DNA of 64,000 bases from Vibrio sp. BS-M-Sm-2 (GTDB lineage Bacteria; Pseudomonadota; Gammaproteobacteria; Enterobacterales; Vibrionaceae): NCBI RefSeq assembly GCF_041504345.1, contig NZ_CP167895.1, positions 1,054,001-1,118,000 of the forward strand, given 5' to 3'. A model generated the notes under the pieces. The model was given only the letters and a program-made list of their open reading frames with translations, was not told the origin of the DNA and searched no databases. Below, piece by piece: positions 9,035-18,936 of the stretch (position 1 is its first letter; each line of letters starts with the position of its first letter). A program made the position numbers and the translations under genes.

Positions 9035-9074
9035 AAAGGCGTTAGTGGCTTAAAAGTTCACTAGCGCCTTTTTT
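9035..9074. terminator. Bidirectional Rho-independent terminator
   Basis: AAAGGCGTTAGTG (9035-9047) pairs with CACTAGCGCCTTT (9059-9071), with T-rich sequence on the plus side and A residues on the other. It sits between convergent genes, the small protein on plus and LysR on minus. A sister terminator occupies the same place in copy 2 (27834-27872). Confidence 0.85.
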
Positions 9075-9110
9075 GTATCTCTATTTCTTATCTCTAAGCT
9101 GCATTAGGCT

Positions 9111-10043
9111 TTATGATGCTTTGTTTTCTATAATGCCTTGCTCATTGAGTTGTGAAAGGACCTCTGAGGTTTTCTCTCTGAATAAATCTCTTAATAGACG
9201 CACCGTCGGGGTAATGGATTGGCGACTTGGACACACTAACCACAACTCGGTAGGTGTCGGCTTAAATTCAGGCATAATTTTAATAACTTCACCTGAAAGC
9301 AGATGAGGTGACATGTCTAGACAAGATTTTATTGCCACTCCTTTTCCTGCGATACACCAACGTCTTACAAGGTCTGCGTCGTTCGAAGCGCGATTTCCTT
9401 TTAGTTTCACTTTATGATCTTGGGTACCATCGTTAAACACCCACTCGTCTTGCAACATGTCATGGAGTTGGTAAAGCAAACCATTGTACTGAGCTAAGTC
9501 TCTCGGGTGTTTTGGTGTTCCCATTTCAGCCAAGTATTCAGGAGCCGCACACAATACCCTCGGCACGTCGCATATCTTAAAACCATACATGTTGGCATCG
9601 GTCGGGGATCCGTAGCGCAGCGCCATATCGACGGAATCTCGGTAGAAATCGATATTGCTATCGCTGATGCTAGTACGAAGCGTCGCCTTTGGATATTCAA
9701 GTAAGAACTCATCAAGCCAAGGTGTAACTAGGTTGCGCCCTAGATCCGATGAAAGCGCTATACGAATTTCACCGTCAACAATACCGAGTTCCTCGCGCAT
9801 GTTGAGCTTCGCTTGCTCTAACAATTTCAAGGCTTGTTCGCATTCAGGCAAATAACGCTCACCTGCTGAAGAGAGCCTTAAATGGCGAGTGGTTCTTACA
9901 AACAGCTCAGCGCCCAGTGCGGCTTCAACACGTTTGACGGCAGCGCTCGCGGTGGCAGTACGCATATCAAGGTTGGTGGCTGCAGCGGTGATACTGCGAA
10001 ACTCCGCTACCTTTAAAATCACTTGTAGGTCTTCAAGAAGCAT
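9111..10043 (-). CDS. LysR-family regulator, paralogue 1
   Basis: A 310-residue LysR protein. The N-terminal winged helix-turn-helix is about residues 1-60 (LLEDLQVILKVAEFRSITAAA then LDMRTATASAAVKRVE), and the remainder is a type 2 periplasmic-binding-protein-like effector domain. I chose the ATG at 10043 because it matches the start of paralogue 2 and gives the standard LysR beginning. An in-frame start at 10100 would add 19 atypical residues. It is divergent from the reductase gene. A 23-bp perfect palindrome at 10146-10168 between them is the likely binding site. Confidence 0.92.
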   Translation of the reverse strand: MLLEDLQVILKVAEFRSITAAATNLDMRTATASAAVKRVEAALGAELFVRTTRHLRLSSAGERYLPECEQALKLLEQAKLNMREELGIVDGEIRIALSSDLGRNLVTPWLDEFLLEYPKATLRTSISDSNIDFYRDSVDMALRYGSPTDANMYGFKICDVPRVLCAAPEYLAEMGTPKHPRDLAQYNGLLYQLHDMLQDEWVFNDGTQDHKVKLKGNRASNDADLVRRWCIAGKGVAIKSCLDMSPHLLSGEVIKIMPEFKPTPTELWLVCPSRQSITPTVRLLRDLFREKTSEVLSQLNEQGIIENKAS

Positions 10044-10145
10044 TTCGTTTCCCTGTTCTGAACCTTGAATCGGTTGTTTTGTTACCGATAAATTAGGCAT
10101 TTTCTAATTACTAATCTTAGTATTTTGCCTGCGCATATACATCTT

Positions 10146-10189
10146 ATTATCAAAAGTTATTTGATAATAATTCAAATATTAGGCTGTTT
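10146..10189 (+). promoter_or_regulatory. LysR-type operator/promoter block A
   Basis: ATTATCAAA-N5-TTTGATAAT (10146-10168) is a perfect palindrome. It is followed at fixed spacing by ATTCAAATATTAGGCTGTTT. The same 44-bp block recurs at 28926-28969 and 29880-29923, each time in front of a gene next to a LysR paralogue. It probably contains the regulator site and the core promoter of the downstream reductase. Confidence 0.75.
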
Positions 10190-10242
10190 ATCTAAAGAGA
10201 AAAGTCTCTAAGCTTCAATTATCGAATTTAAGGAGAAGTATC

Positions 10243-11268
10243 ATGTCATTACCATTAACAATGAAAGCAATCGGATTTACTCAGTCACTAGCGATTACAG
10301 AACAAGAAAGCCTATTTGAATTTGAAACGAGCCTACCGGAAATAAAAGAGAATGACTTGTTGGTAAAAGTGAGTGCGACTTCTATCAACCCTGCTGACGC
10401 AAAAATTCGTATTCGTAATGCCAAAGGCAAAACACTCGAACAACCAAAAGTGCTGGGCTATGACGCAGTCGGCGAAGTTGTTGGTAAAGGTGCTGACGTT
10501 GAAGGCTTCGAAGTCGGTGACCGTGTGTACTATGCGGGTGACGTAACACGTATGGGTGCTAACGCAGAATACCAAGCTGTGGACTACCGTATTGCCGCTA
10601 AAGCGCCTAAGAGCCTTTCAGATGAAGCTGCAGCAGTGATGCCACTAGCAACACTGACTGCATGGGAAGCATTGTTTGACCGCCTACGTGTTCGTCCAGA
10701 AGATAAAAAGTCTATTCTGATCATTGGTGGAGCGGGCGGTGTAGGTTCGATCACTATTCAACTGGCTAAGCAGCTGACCAACCTAAAAGTTATCGCAACA
10801 GCTTCAAGACCTGAAACGGAACAGTGGGTAAGGGATATGGGAGCGGATTATGCGGTGAACCACCGTAACCTTGTCGAGTCAGTGCGAGAGCAGGGCATTG
10901 AAGATGTCGACTACATCTTCAATGTTGCTGATACAAAAGGGCACTGGGATGCGATGGTTGAGTTGATCGCACCACAAGGCATGATTAGTTCGATTGTTGA
11001 ATTTGACGGTGGCATTGACTTATCAGCGCTGCAAGGCAAATCAGCGGGCTTTATTTGGGAGCTGATGTTCACGCGTTCACTGTTTAACACCGACGATATC
11101 CAGAAGCAGCAAGACATCTTATTCCAAGCTGCGAATCTGATTGATGCTGGTCGAATTAAATCGATGCTAACCACGACCCTAGATGGCTTTAGTGTGGATA
11201 CAATTAAAGATGCACACCAACGTATTGAAAGCAGTGCCTCGATTGGTAAAACAGCCATCAAATACTAG
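10243..11268 (+). CDS. Zinc-type alcohol dehydrogenase-like reductase (MDR superfamily), paralogue 1
   Basis: A 341-residue medium-chain dehydrogenase/reductase. It has the GroES-like N-terminal domain (LLVKVSATSINPADAKIR) and a Rossmann nucleotide-binding motif GGAGGVGS. The classical zinc ligands are not obvious, so it fits the quinone-oxidoreductase-like NADPH branch. The substrate is unknown. The ribosome site is AAGGAGAAG before the ATG. The divergent LysR and the shared operator suggest induction by a specific stress or substrate. A near-identical paralogue lies at 29978-31009. Confidence 0.88.
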   Translation: MSLPLTMKAIGFTQSLAITEQESLFEFETSLPEIKENDLLVKVSATSINPADAKIRIRNAKGKTLEQPKVLGYDAVGEVVGKGADVEGFEVGDRVYYAGDVTRMGANAEYQAVDYRIAAKAPKSLSDEAAAVMPLATLTAWEALFDRLRVRPEDKKSILIIGGAGGVGSITIQLAKQLTNLKVIATASRPETEQWVRDMGADYAVNHRNLVESVREQGIEDVDYIFNVADTKGHWDAMVELIAPQGMISSIVEFDGGIDLSALQGKSAGFIWELMFTRSLFNTDDIQKQQDILFQAANLIDAGRIKSMLTTTLDGFSVDTIKDAHQRIESSASIGKTAIKY

Positions 11269-11322
11269 TCTTTGATGTTTGAGTCTGTAGTTGTTTGGTA
11301 AAAGGGCTACGATAAACATAAG

Positions 11323-11360
11323 AAAGGCGTTAGTAGACCTGAGTTTACTAATGCCTTTTT
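11323..11360 (+). terminator. Rho-independent terminator after reductase 1
   Basis: AAAGGCGTTAGTA pairs with TACTAATGCCTTT followed by T residues. The stem belongs to the same AAAGGCGTTAG family as the terminators at 9035 and 27834. Confidence 0.75.
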
Positions 11361-11468
11361 AATTTGGTGTCTTTTTATTTAGTGCCTTTTCTATTTTGTG
11401 TTTTTAGCTAGCCCCATGGAATTTCAACTCAACCCGTCAGTTAGAAACCATAGAGCACGGCGGAGTGC

Positions 11469-12671
11469 TTAGAAATAATGAAACACCGGAGGTTCATGCA
11501 TTAAGAAGTTTTGATGCGAAATGTTCCAAGCATAAGCGCCTGCTAAGGTGAACACTACATAATCGCCGATGTCGATGTGATCGATATTTTGATTCCGTGC
11601 AAGGACATCTTTTGGTGTGCATAACTGCCCAACCAGCGTGGCTTTAGTCTGGTCTATCGGGTTTGAAATAGTAGGGGACTGCTTATTTTTCATGATTGCG
11701 AAAGGATGGTCATGTCCCTGTGCTGCAGGTGTCCTGAAGTGATGCGTACCTCCGCGAGCAATCACAAAGTTTTCACCGAGGTTTTGTTTAATGTCCAACA
11801 CTTCCATCACGTAGTAGCCGCAAGGTGCTGAGATGTAGCGCCCGCATTCAAAACGCAGTGTCCAATCTTGTAGTTGTTCTTTGGCGATCAAGAATTCTAA
11901 CTTGTCACAAAACTCTACCCATGGAAAATGTTGTTCCTGATTTTGGTAATTTATTCCCATACCTCCACCTAAGTTGATCGTAAGATCTTCAAGTGAGTAT
12001 TTCTCTTTCCACTCCTTCACTACTTGGAAATAACGCTCCATCAAAGCTAAGTGTCGACCGACTTCAAGTTGGTGTGACATCAAATGGAAGTGAAAGCCTT
12101 TCAGTTTAATTAATGGGAAATCACGCAAATACATCAGTGCGTTGTTTAATTCACTTTCATCTAAACCAAATGGGGTAGGCTTTCCGCCCATAGCCAATTT
12201 ACTAAGTGTGATGTCTCCAATGTCGATGTTCATGCGCAAGAAGATCGAAGCAGGCTTATTCAATTCTTTCGTTAATGCCCCAATGCGCTGTAACTCAGTG
12301 ATGCTTTCAACATGAATCGCATTAACATCGAGTTGAACGGCTTGCTCTAACTCACTCGGCATTTTACCGGGGCCACCAAAGATCAATGGTTTGTTAAGTT
12401 GTTGCTGGTGAAGGTGATTAAGTTCTCCACCCGAAGCCGCTTCAAAACCATCAATATAAGGCGCTAAAGTACGCAGTATAGGTGATGAAGGATTCGCTTT
12501 TGCGGCATAAAACAGTTCAACGTTGTTAGGCAATACATGACGCATCTGCTTTATGTGCTGCTCCAGAGCCTTAAGATCATAAAGATAAGCACACAATGGT
12601 TGATCTTGTTGTTGGGCGAGGTGTTTTACTTCTTGCTCTATATGCAAAGGAAGCTGAGATGAATTAAGCAT
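11469..12671 (-). CDS. pvsE: Vibrioferrin biosynthesis PLP-dependent decarboxylase PvsE
   Basis: This is a fold-type III PLP decarboxylase of the ornithine/diaminopimelate group, 400 residues. The PLP-lysine motif is FYAAKANP (Lys58) near the N-terminus. A glycine-rich phosphate loop (NLGGGMGINY) and the late C-terminal cysteine motif (QLCTPKDVLA) follow. In vibrioferrin synthesis PvsE is thought to decarboxylate the serine-derived moiety to the ethanolamine unit. The ATG at 12671 overlaps the pvsD stop by 8 bases (ATGCTTAA). It is the last gene of pvsABCDE. Confidence 0.92.
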   Translation of the reverse strand: MLNSSQLPLHIEQEVKHLAQQQDQPLCAYLYDLKALEQHIKQMRHVLPNNVELFYAAKANPSSPILRTLAPYIDGFEAASGGELNHLHQQQLNKPLIFGGPGKMPSELEQAVQLDVNAIHVESITELQRIGALTKELNKPASIFLRMNIDIGDITLSKLAMGGKPTPFGLDESELNNALMYLRDFPLIKLKGFHFHLMSHQLEVGRHLALMERYFQVVKEWKEKYSLEDLTINLGGGMGINYQNQEQHFPWVEFCDKLEFLIAKEQLQDWTLRFECGRYISAPCGYYVMEVLDIKQNLGENFVIARGGTHHFRTPAAQGHDHPFAIMKNKQSPTISNPIDQTKATLVGQLCTPKDVLARNQNIDHIDIGDYVVFTLAGAYAWNISHQNFLMHEPPVFHYF

Positions 12672-14529
12672 GAGTAGCTCCTTTGATTTGGTTTGCCCAA
12701 GGCGTTGCAACTTGGGTGTAGCTTGATTCCTTATCGGCACTCTGCATTAAACGAGTTGTGAAATTGTTTTTGCTCGGGAAATGTCCGCCATTGAGCAGAT
12801 TAACCAACTCAGGCTGTTTGCCATTGATTGACTGCCAGCGAGAGATAGCATCTTGTAATACGGCCCACAATGCCTCTTCAAGTACTGAGTTCCCTTCAGC
12901 GATGAAGAACACAGCCTCGCTGATGTTGTTAATGAAGGTACAGTAGCCGATACGATTCCAACCTTGTTCACGACTGTAGTAAACCGATTGACGAGCTCGT
13001 TCTGATAATTGATGTAACGTGTCTGGAGACCAAAATTCAGGCAGTAACTTTGTACCTTCTAAGTCTCGAATCCATACACAGCATGGCATGTCTTTTTCAA
13101 ATCCAATCAACGTATTTTGTAAATGAGGTTCAAATGCAACTCCATGCTTGAAGTAGTAGTTAAAAACGCCTGGAATCAAACAATGCAGATAGCGCTCAAA
13201 CCACAGTGTGGCGACATTTTCATATTGGCTTTGTGTTGTTTGCGCTTTGTGTTTGAGTTGAGTGGCGATGCAACTGTTCCCGTCTGTGTCGTAAGCAAAG
13301 AGCGCACCCGCTAACGTTGGCTGCAAAATATCGGTTTCGCTTAAAGTGAAATTCTCTCTATATAAAATACCAAATGACTCTCGAGCCTTAATAACATCAG
13401 CATGTTCTTGTTCAGCCACAGATTCTAGATTCAATGTGGTTGCGTAAGGCTCTGTCATTACCTTGAAGACAGGGTTACGTAACTGCTCATCCTCTTTGAT
13501 TGGGTGCAGAATCGAGGTTAATTGAACGGCACTATCGAGCTCATACCATGCGTTCTTACGTACACAGTTGGTTAAACGTACATTGATAGAGAACTTAGCA
13601 AACCAATCCATGTCTGGGTGATACAGAGTGCGCACGGATGAGGTGGGTAAGAGTTTCTGACCACCTAATCCAAGCGGGATGATTTTGCCTTGTTCAATGG
13701 CCGTTTTGACCACTGGGTTTTGCAAAAGTGTGTAACTTTCCCAAGGGTGGCAAGGGTAAAGAATAGTACCTGCTGAATTGTTTTCATCAAGTGCAAGTTG
13801 TTCAAGCATGGTCGTTGGTGAGGTTCGGTTATCTGAACTCAAGACGTCGAGCAACGCGGTGTTGACTTTAAACCAATACAGGGGAACCTTAGCGCCAACC
13901 TCAGGGGAACACGCTAGCAGATCATCGATACTGACACCTGAACGACTCTTTGGCGTTGGATGAAAAGTATGTCCCCAAAGTAACGATTGCTCTGATGCGA
14001 TAAACGCATTGTGATGCTGAGGTGAGCTGTCTGAGTTTAGGAACTGCTCGGTAATCAACAAGCTGTTTTCCATTTGCTCGACCAACTCGTGATTGAATGG
14101 AATCGTCAGCATTTCTTTTAGGTAACTGAGTAGAAGCGTCAGGGTTTGAGTTGAGTCCACTTTGCACCAAGCTGCACCGGGCATTTTAGCCCAAGGTGTA
14201 TCACTGAGCTTCACTTTCCCCAGTTTACTGGTGTACTCAACGGGTAAAACCATCAGACCATTTTTCTGAGGTTGATCTTGGTGAGGTAGGTGAATGGCCA
14301 CGCGTTGGTGAGCGTTGTAGTTTCTTTTCAAAGTTTGAGGCAGAGAGGCAGAACTGTAGCACCAATCAACCTGTTCATTGGGTATTGCGTATTCACGTAA
14401 GTAACAGTTCACTACACCCATGATGGTATTGAGTTGGGCTTTTTCTTGGTTTAGCAGTACTTTTTTACGATTTTGAAGAACTTGGTCTTCAGCGGAATAT
14501 TCACTTGGAGATAATTGAGTCTGTAACAT
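12664..14529 (-). CDS. pvsD: NIS siderophore synthetase PvsD
   Basis: An IucA/IucC-family NRPS-independent siderophore synthetase of about 621 residues that activates citrate with ATP and couples it to a hydroxyl or amine partner. Family motifs are visible: CHPWE, then SSVRTLYHPDMDWFAKFS, and the C-terminal FerrIII-reductase-like/FhuF-type segment HGVAFEPHLQN. It probably joins citrate and serine in the vibrioferrin pathway. The ATG at 14529 is chosen. A TTG four codons upstream is also possible. Either way the gene overlaps pvsC by 29-41 bases, consistent with translational coupling. Confidence 0.92.
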   Translation of the reverse strand: MLQTQLSPSEYSAEDQVLQNRKKVLLNQEKAQLNTIMGVVNCYLREYAIPNEQVDWCYSSASLPQTLKRNYNAHQRVAIHLPHQDQPQKNGLMVLPVEYTSKLGKVKLSDTPWAKMPGAAWCKVDSTQTLTLLLSYLKEMLTIPFNHELVEQMENSLLITEQFLNSDSSPQHHNAFIASEQSLLWGHTFHPTPKSRSGVSIDDLLACSPEVGAKVPLYWFKVNTALLDVLSSDNRTSPTTMLEQLALDENNSAGTILYPCHPWESYTLLQNPVVKTAIEQGKIIPLGLGGQKLLPTSSVRTLYHPDMDWFAKFSINVRLTNCVRKNAWYELDSAVQLTSILHPIKEDEQLRNPVFKVMTEPYATTLNLESVAEQEHADVIKARESFGILYRENFTLSETDILQPTLAGALFAYDTDGNSCIATQLKHKAQTTQSQYENVATLWFERYLHCLIPGVFNYYFKHGVAFEPHLQNTLIGFEKDMPCCVWIRDLEGTKLLPEFWSPDTLHQLSERARQSVYYSREQGWNRIGYCTFINNISEAVFFIAEGNSVLEEALWAVLQDAISRWQSINGKQPELVNLLNGGHFPSKNNFTTRLMQSADKESSYTQVATPWANQIKGATHA

Positions 14530-15718
14530 GTTGATGTCCAAATTTTGAATGGATGATCAGCGCGATAGCTGTAATGCCACTGACCAACATAGAAAGTATG
14601 AAAGGAACCTCAAGCCAGCCCTGGCTTGATATGAAAGACGCGCTCAACCCAGCCGCAACGCCACCCCATTTAGACATAGCGTCAAAGCGCGAAAATACTC
14701 TGCCGCTTTGTCGTCGATCAATTTGGTTTGCTAACGCTTGATGCAAGCCGTGATAACAGCAAACCATGCCAAGTCCGAAAACAATACGAGCAATAATCAA
14801 CACTTCTTGATAAGGAGTGAGATGCATTGCGGCACTGAGTGAAAGCAAACTAAAGCCCAGCCATAAAGTACGCTGCGCTTGATTGCGTTCAAGCTGGTGG
14901 CGATCAATCCGTTCTGAGAACAGATGAACTTTCCCTGCAAAGAGGAGATAAACACCATGTGGGAGGGCATACAAAAATCCAATCCACGCTTGGCTTGTCA
15001 CGCCATATTGCTGCACATAAGGCGAGAAATAGGGGAACGTGACGACCATGGCGAAAGCAAAACTGAACTGCGCGCCAAACACCCAATAAAGCGTATTTAA
15101 CGAATTGACTTGGCTGCATTGAGCTTTATCCGATGCCTGATCTTTTACAATCCCCTTAGATTTCGCTAAGTCATCAATGGGTAATGTTAAGGTGATCACT
15201 AGCGCGAATAGCGGCAAAGCGGACAGCCACAGATACGCGTTCAGCGGGTTTGTTTCCGATAAACTCCAGCCAAGCCCAATCGGAGCAATAATTAGCGCCA
15301 GACGGGCAGAAAGCTGAGTTTTATTGAGTGACTTACCGAGTGCTTTCGCATCGTTGATTTGACTGGATAAGTAGCTGTTTGAGGCGGCCATGGTGCCACC
15401 AAAGGTTCCTTGAACGATAAGACCAAACACAAACATTGCGAGGTTATCGGCTAAGCCACACAGCGCGAAGCCTGCTGCAAGCCCGAGTTGAGCACGCAAT
15501 AGAGATCGACGTCTGCCATATTTATCAGCAAACTGACCCCAAAAGCGCGCCGCAACGGCAGTGCAAAAGGTCGGCAAAATAAACAGTACCCCCGCCCAAT
15601 CCGAAGTAATGTTTGCATCCAGTGTTGGCAATACCATCGGCAAAAACAGCGGCATTCCTAAGGCTGCAAACGCGGCGATAAAGTGGCTTAAAAGCACGCA
15701 ATAGATGAGTTTGGTCAT
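14501..15718 (-). CDS. pvsC: MFS exporter PvsC (vibrioferrin export)
   Basis: A 405-residue major-facilitator protein with about 12 hydrophobic segments and the loop 2-3 motif family signature FADKYGRRRSLL. Its place between the two synthetase genes, in the order known from Vibrio parahaemolyticus pvsABCDE, supports export of vibrioferrin across the inner membrane. It starts 6 bases after the pvsB stop. Confidence 0.92.
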   Translation of the reverse strand: MTKLIYCVLLSHFIAAFAALGMPLFLPMVLPTLDANITSDWAGVLFILPTFCTAVAARFWGQFADKYGRRRSLLRAQLGLAAGFALCGLADNLAMFVFGLIVQGTFGGTMAASNSYLSSQINDAKALGKSLNKTQLSARLALIIAPIGLGWSLSETNPLNAYLWLSALPLFALVITLTLPIDDLAKSKGIVKDQASDKAQCSQVNSLNTLYWVFGAQFSFAFAMVVTFPYFSPYVQQYGVTSQAWIGFLYALPHGVYLLFAGKVHLFSERIDRHQLERNQAQRTLWLGFSLLSLSAAMHLTPYQEVLIIARIVFGLGMVCCYHGLHQALANQIDRRQSGRVFSRFDAMSKWGGVAAGLSASFISSQGWLEVPFILSMLVSGITAIALIIHSKFGHQHVTDSIISK

Positions 15719-15724
15719 GATGGG

Positions 15725-17536
15725 TTAACTCACGCTCTGCTTGATGTTTTCAAGGTAAGCGTGTTGTGCTTCTTCGCTGGTTAGCCATAAAAAGTTCGGT
15801 GCTGACAAGCCATAAAATTTATTGATATCGCTTGCGCCAGATGCCTCTTTAGACAACAAGCTCCCCGAGCTCAATAGATATTTAGCGTATAGGTTGGGTG
15901 ATTCAAACAACATCTCGTTTGCGAGCTTGGTGTTGTGTCCTTGTTTGTCCAACTGGCTAAGCTGTTGTGAGAGGCTATTGGCGACCATCTCATACAGATA
16001 AGCTGACGTGGCGATTCCTTTCGTCGCCATTGCTTCCACAATCGCGGCAATGTCTAACTGCAAAGTAATGGTGGTAAACATCTGACCAAGAGCAAGCTCG
16101 CTGTCTACTGTGATGCGTTGATCTAAAAGATGATCGCATTTTACGGGCGATTGTTGCTCAAACGTTTGGAAACGCTCTGGCCAAATACGCGCTGCATCGT
16201 TGTCTTTCATGGCTAAGGTCATCTTACCTTGCTCATCGAATGCGATGATGGCGTTCTGTTGGTTAGACTCCAAAGCGATACCGTAACGAATCCACAATGT
16301 AAGGTGCACTTTGCATAGCAGATCAACGTAATCTTTAAACCAAGTCAGCGTATCTTGCTGATAATACTGCTCGGCGAGATGTTCCAAGAACAAACGTCCA
16401 TCAGGCATTGGACTAGCAAGGGCAGCCACAGGCACCAGTGCTTTGTCTTGGAAGTAGCTCCGCGGGTATTCACGCACAATATAAGCAAAGGTCTTATCGT
16501 CTCCAACATGGCCGCCATGTTTCTCATTACAATGGAAAAGCGAGCCGTGTAAGTCTTGATCTGTTTGTTCTAAGTGCGTCAATAAACGTTCAAACCAATG
16601 CCCATCATAAAGTGTGGATGGTTTAATTAGGCGAATGTTTTTAGTACCTAAAGACCGCATGATCAGCGGCACCTTGATGTGGATCTGTGGTGCTTGATTC
16701 ACGACCACAGTACGTACTGATAAAGTTGGAGTCACCTCTAGATATGCAACCGGAGCTTTGATAACACCGTCAGGAAGTCCATCAAGACTCCTTAGTGTCA
16801 ATGGATGTGCGGGGAATAACTCATGGCTAAGAGCAAAGTCGGCGGGCAGACCCACTTGCTCCATCGTTGGCCAACATTCAGGTGGTGGACTGGTCAATGT
16901 AACCAGTGACTTTTCGATTGCGAGCCAACGAAGTTCAAAGCTTTGTGCAAATTCTGGCGCAAATTGTTCTAGATCGTGATCGCTTAAACCGAACTTAGCA
17001 CGTGCTGTCGGGTAGTAAGGGTGGTCAAGATAGGATGCGATTTGATCGGCACGCAATAGCTTTTGCTCCCAACGCTCTAGTTGAGAAATCGGCAGCATGA
17101 GTGATTCGGATTGCTGACTGAAGGCGCTATCACACAATTCCTTGTGTTTTTCTGCGCATTCGAGTTCTTGTAAATAACCATCTAATAACGAATGCGAGCT
17201 TTCGTGAGCACCTGCTTTCAATAATTCGATCCAATCTTGATAGTGCAGCTGTGCTTCAACGACACCATTTCTCTCGATGAGCCAACCATCACCTTTCGAA
17301 CCATCTGTTTGGCCGTATACCCAACGCTGCATGTAATAGCTCGGAGTAACGGGCAAGTAGAGTGTAAAGTCTGAACCCGCAAAAATAGCCCAAATTTGAT
17401 TACGAGGATAAGAAGATAACTTGAGTGAACTCGGGAGCTGAGATTTAAATTGGCTTTGAGAAACTAATCCGAACAAATCTTCACGTAAGCAAGTATCGAC
17501 TAAGCGTTGAGTGAGGTATAACGCGTTTTCATTCAT
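15725..17536 (-). CDS. pvsB: NIS siderophore synthetase PvsB
   Basis: The second IucA/IucC-family synthetase, 603 residues. Key segments are HELFPAHPLTL, then TPTLSVRTVV with KVPLIMRSLGTKNIR, and the C-terminal RYGIALESNQQNAI. It is thought to make the final amide linking the citrate-ethanolamine half with the alanine/2-oxoglutarate-derived half. The ATG at 17536 overlaps the pvsA stop (ATGA). Confidence 0.92.
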   Translation of the reverse strand: MNENALYLTQRLVDTCLREDLFGLVSQSQFKSQLPSSLKLSSYPRNQIWAIFAGSDFTLYLPVTPSYYMQRWVYGQTDGSKGDGWLIERNGVVEAQLHYQDWIELLKAGAHESSHSLLDGYLQELECAEKHKELCDSAFSQQSESLMLPISQLERWEQKLLRADQIASYLDHPYYPTARAKFGLSDHDLEQFAPEFAQSFELRWLAIEKSLVTLTSPPPECWPTMEQVGLPADFALSHELFPAHPLTLRSLDGLPDGVIKAPVAYLEVTPTLSVRTVVVNQAPQIHIKVPLIMRSLGTKNIRLIKPSTLYDGHWFERLLTHLEQTDQDLHGSLFHCNEKHGGHVGDDKTFAYIVREYPRSYFQDKALVPVAALASPMPDGRLFLEHLAEQYYQQDTLTWFKDYVDLLCKVHLTLWIRYGIALESNQQNAIIAFDEQGKMTLAMKDNDAARIWPERFQTFEQQSPVKCDHLLDQRITVDSELALGQMFTTITLQLDIAAIVEAMATKGIATSAYLYEMVANSLSQQLSQLDKQGHNTKLANEMLFESPNLYAKYLLSSGSLLSKEASGASDINKFYGLSAPNFLWLTSEEAQHAYLENIKQSVS

Positions 17537-18744
17537 GCTGTTACCTCGTTTTTTGATGTTAGATTGAAGCGAGAGATTGTCTGTTGTAGTGCGGGTTCTA
17601 GAGTTTGACCAGAAGGGGAAACGACCGAAATTCTCGCTAAGTAATCCTTGTTGGAATAACTTTGTTGGAACGTCTCACCAACCTTTTTAAGCACTTGCTG
17701 CTGAATGACAATATCGCCCTCTTGGTGAATGAAAGAGGCTGATGAGCCTTCAATTAAACCGCTTTGTTTGGCCACTACATAGTGCACATGGGCACTGCCA
17801 TCAATACGAAATGTAGGGTCAAGCTTGTGACCCAAGTGAAGATTTAAGATGGTATTGAACCAATTCCCGCCACTGAGGTTATCAAGCAAAAATTCCCGGC
17901 CATCACCAATACTTCGATAGTTGATCTCGACCAGTACCGGCCCCGAATCTGTGATGATGAACTCGCTATGACAGACACCAAACCCCACCCCGAACTCTTG
18001 AAGCTGACGTATACATTCATCACGGTAGTGCACGCTGTTAATACCATTCCAACTCGCCGCTGTTTCGATGAAGTAAGGTGGCGCAGAGAGTTCTACATCG
18101 AACCCACCAAGTGCGATCAAATTTTCCCCGTCGCCGATGGTTTCGACAGTGATAAGCGGACCTTGTAAAAACGCCTCAACTAAAATGGGAGTAGTAGGGT
18201 ACTTTTGCCAAAACGCATCGCAATAGTTATCCAGCTCAGCCGCAGAATCGCAGCGCTGCACGTCTAAACTAGCCACGCCTTCCTTGGGCTTCGCAACGAC
18301 AGGAAAATCAAAATCGAATATAGGAGCGCTCTCTCGACTTAACAAAACACTTCGAGTATTAGGTAACGATTTTTCGTTGAGAACCTGACGAGTTAAGTAT
18401 TTGTTTTTCGCCTTAATCGTCACGTTCCAATCTTTAGCGGGTAAACCAAAGAACTGTGCACAGATTGCAGTGGAAGTTTGTAGGTGGTCGCTATTACTGA
18501 AAACAGCATTAGGCGCTAGATTTTTCTCGGTGATGATTTCGATGAGTTCAAGAGGGTTGAAGACATCGCATTCTAAAATTTCATCGGGATTAAAGCGCTC
18601 ATCATCATTGCTCAATTTCAGGTGGTTGAGCTTGTGATCTGTGATCAAAACGACGTGAAGACCCATCGCCTTTGCGGTAGGTACGAAGCCGTGAGTGACT
18701 GCATCATTCACGACGTGACTTACGATAATAATCGTAGATTTCAT
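17533..18744 (-). CDS. pvsA: ATP-grasp ligase PvsA
   Basis: A 403-residue ATP-grasp family ligase. The nucleotide-binding core includes FPVVAKPKEGVAS (phosphate loop) and the metal-binding end FIITDSGPVLVEINYRSIGDG. In vibrioferrin synthesis it is believed to form the amide between alanine and the 2-oxoglutarate-derived unit. It is the first gene of the pvs operon, divergent from psuA across a 240-bp AT-rich region with a Fur-box-like palindrome. Confidence 0.92.
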   Translation of the reverse strand: MKSTIIIVSHVVNDAVTHGFVPTAKAMGLHVVLITDHKLNHLKLSNDDERFNPDEILECDVFNPLELIEIITEKNLAPNAVFSNSDHLQTSTAICAQFFGLPAKDWNVTIKAKNKYLTRQVLNEKSLPNTRSVLLSRESAPIFDFDFPVVAKPKEGVASLDVQRCDSAAELDNYCDAFWQKYPTTPILVEAFLQGPLITVETIGDGENLIALGGFDVELSAPPYFIETAASWNGINSVHYRDECIRQLQEFGVGFGVCHSEFIITDSGPVLVEINYRSIGDGREFLLDNLSGGNWFNTILNLHLGHKLDPTFRIDGSAHVHYVVAKQSGLIEGSSASFIHQEGDIVIQQQVLKKVGETFQQSYSNKDYLARISVVSPSGQTLEPALQQTISRFNLTSKNEVTA

Positions 18745-18879
18745 GGGGCTTTCCTAATTTTAAAACGTTGTTGTCGCCTGCTCACAACTCGCTTTCAAGT
18801 GCTCTCTTTCGGGGTTAAAAGAAAGAGAATTTTTCTATCTTATTGTTTTTATTGATTCTTATGTCATTAGTGGTGTTGC

Positions 18880-18936
18880 ATATTGCTAGGCAAATATAGA
18901 TCAAAAAATATATATTGCAAATATAAATGATATTTG
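18880..18936. promoter_or_regulatory. Fur-box-like sites in the divergent pvsA/psuA promoter
   Basis: CAAATATAAATGATATTTG (18918-18936) is a 19-bp perfect 7-5-7 inverted repeat. That is the Fur box length, in an AT-rich sequence in front of a TonB receptor. ATATTGCTAGGCAAATAT (18880-18897) is a weaker inverted repeat nearer pvsA. One site per direction would give iron repression of both synthesis and uptake operons. Fur control of these operons is known in V. parahaemolyticus. The sites themselves are my reading. Confidence 0.6.

Larger units (their letters stand above)
8518..11265. repeat. Gene-module direct repeat, copy 1 (left flank of vibrioferrin cluster)
   Basis: This segment (small acidic protein, LysR, reductase, and their spacers) is repeated in the same orientation at 27301-31006 on the far side of the vibrioferrin cluster. 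Similarity starts at AGGTTGTGATTGAGATAGTA, upstream of the small gene, and ends at the last codons of the reductase. By eye the two small proteins differ at about 7 of 128 residues and the two LysR proteins at about 23 of 310. The copies are therefore diverged paralogues, not a recent duplication. Confidence 0.85.
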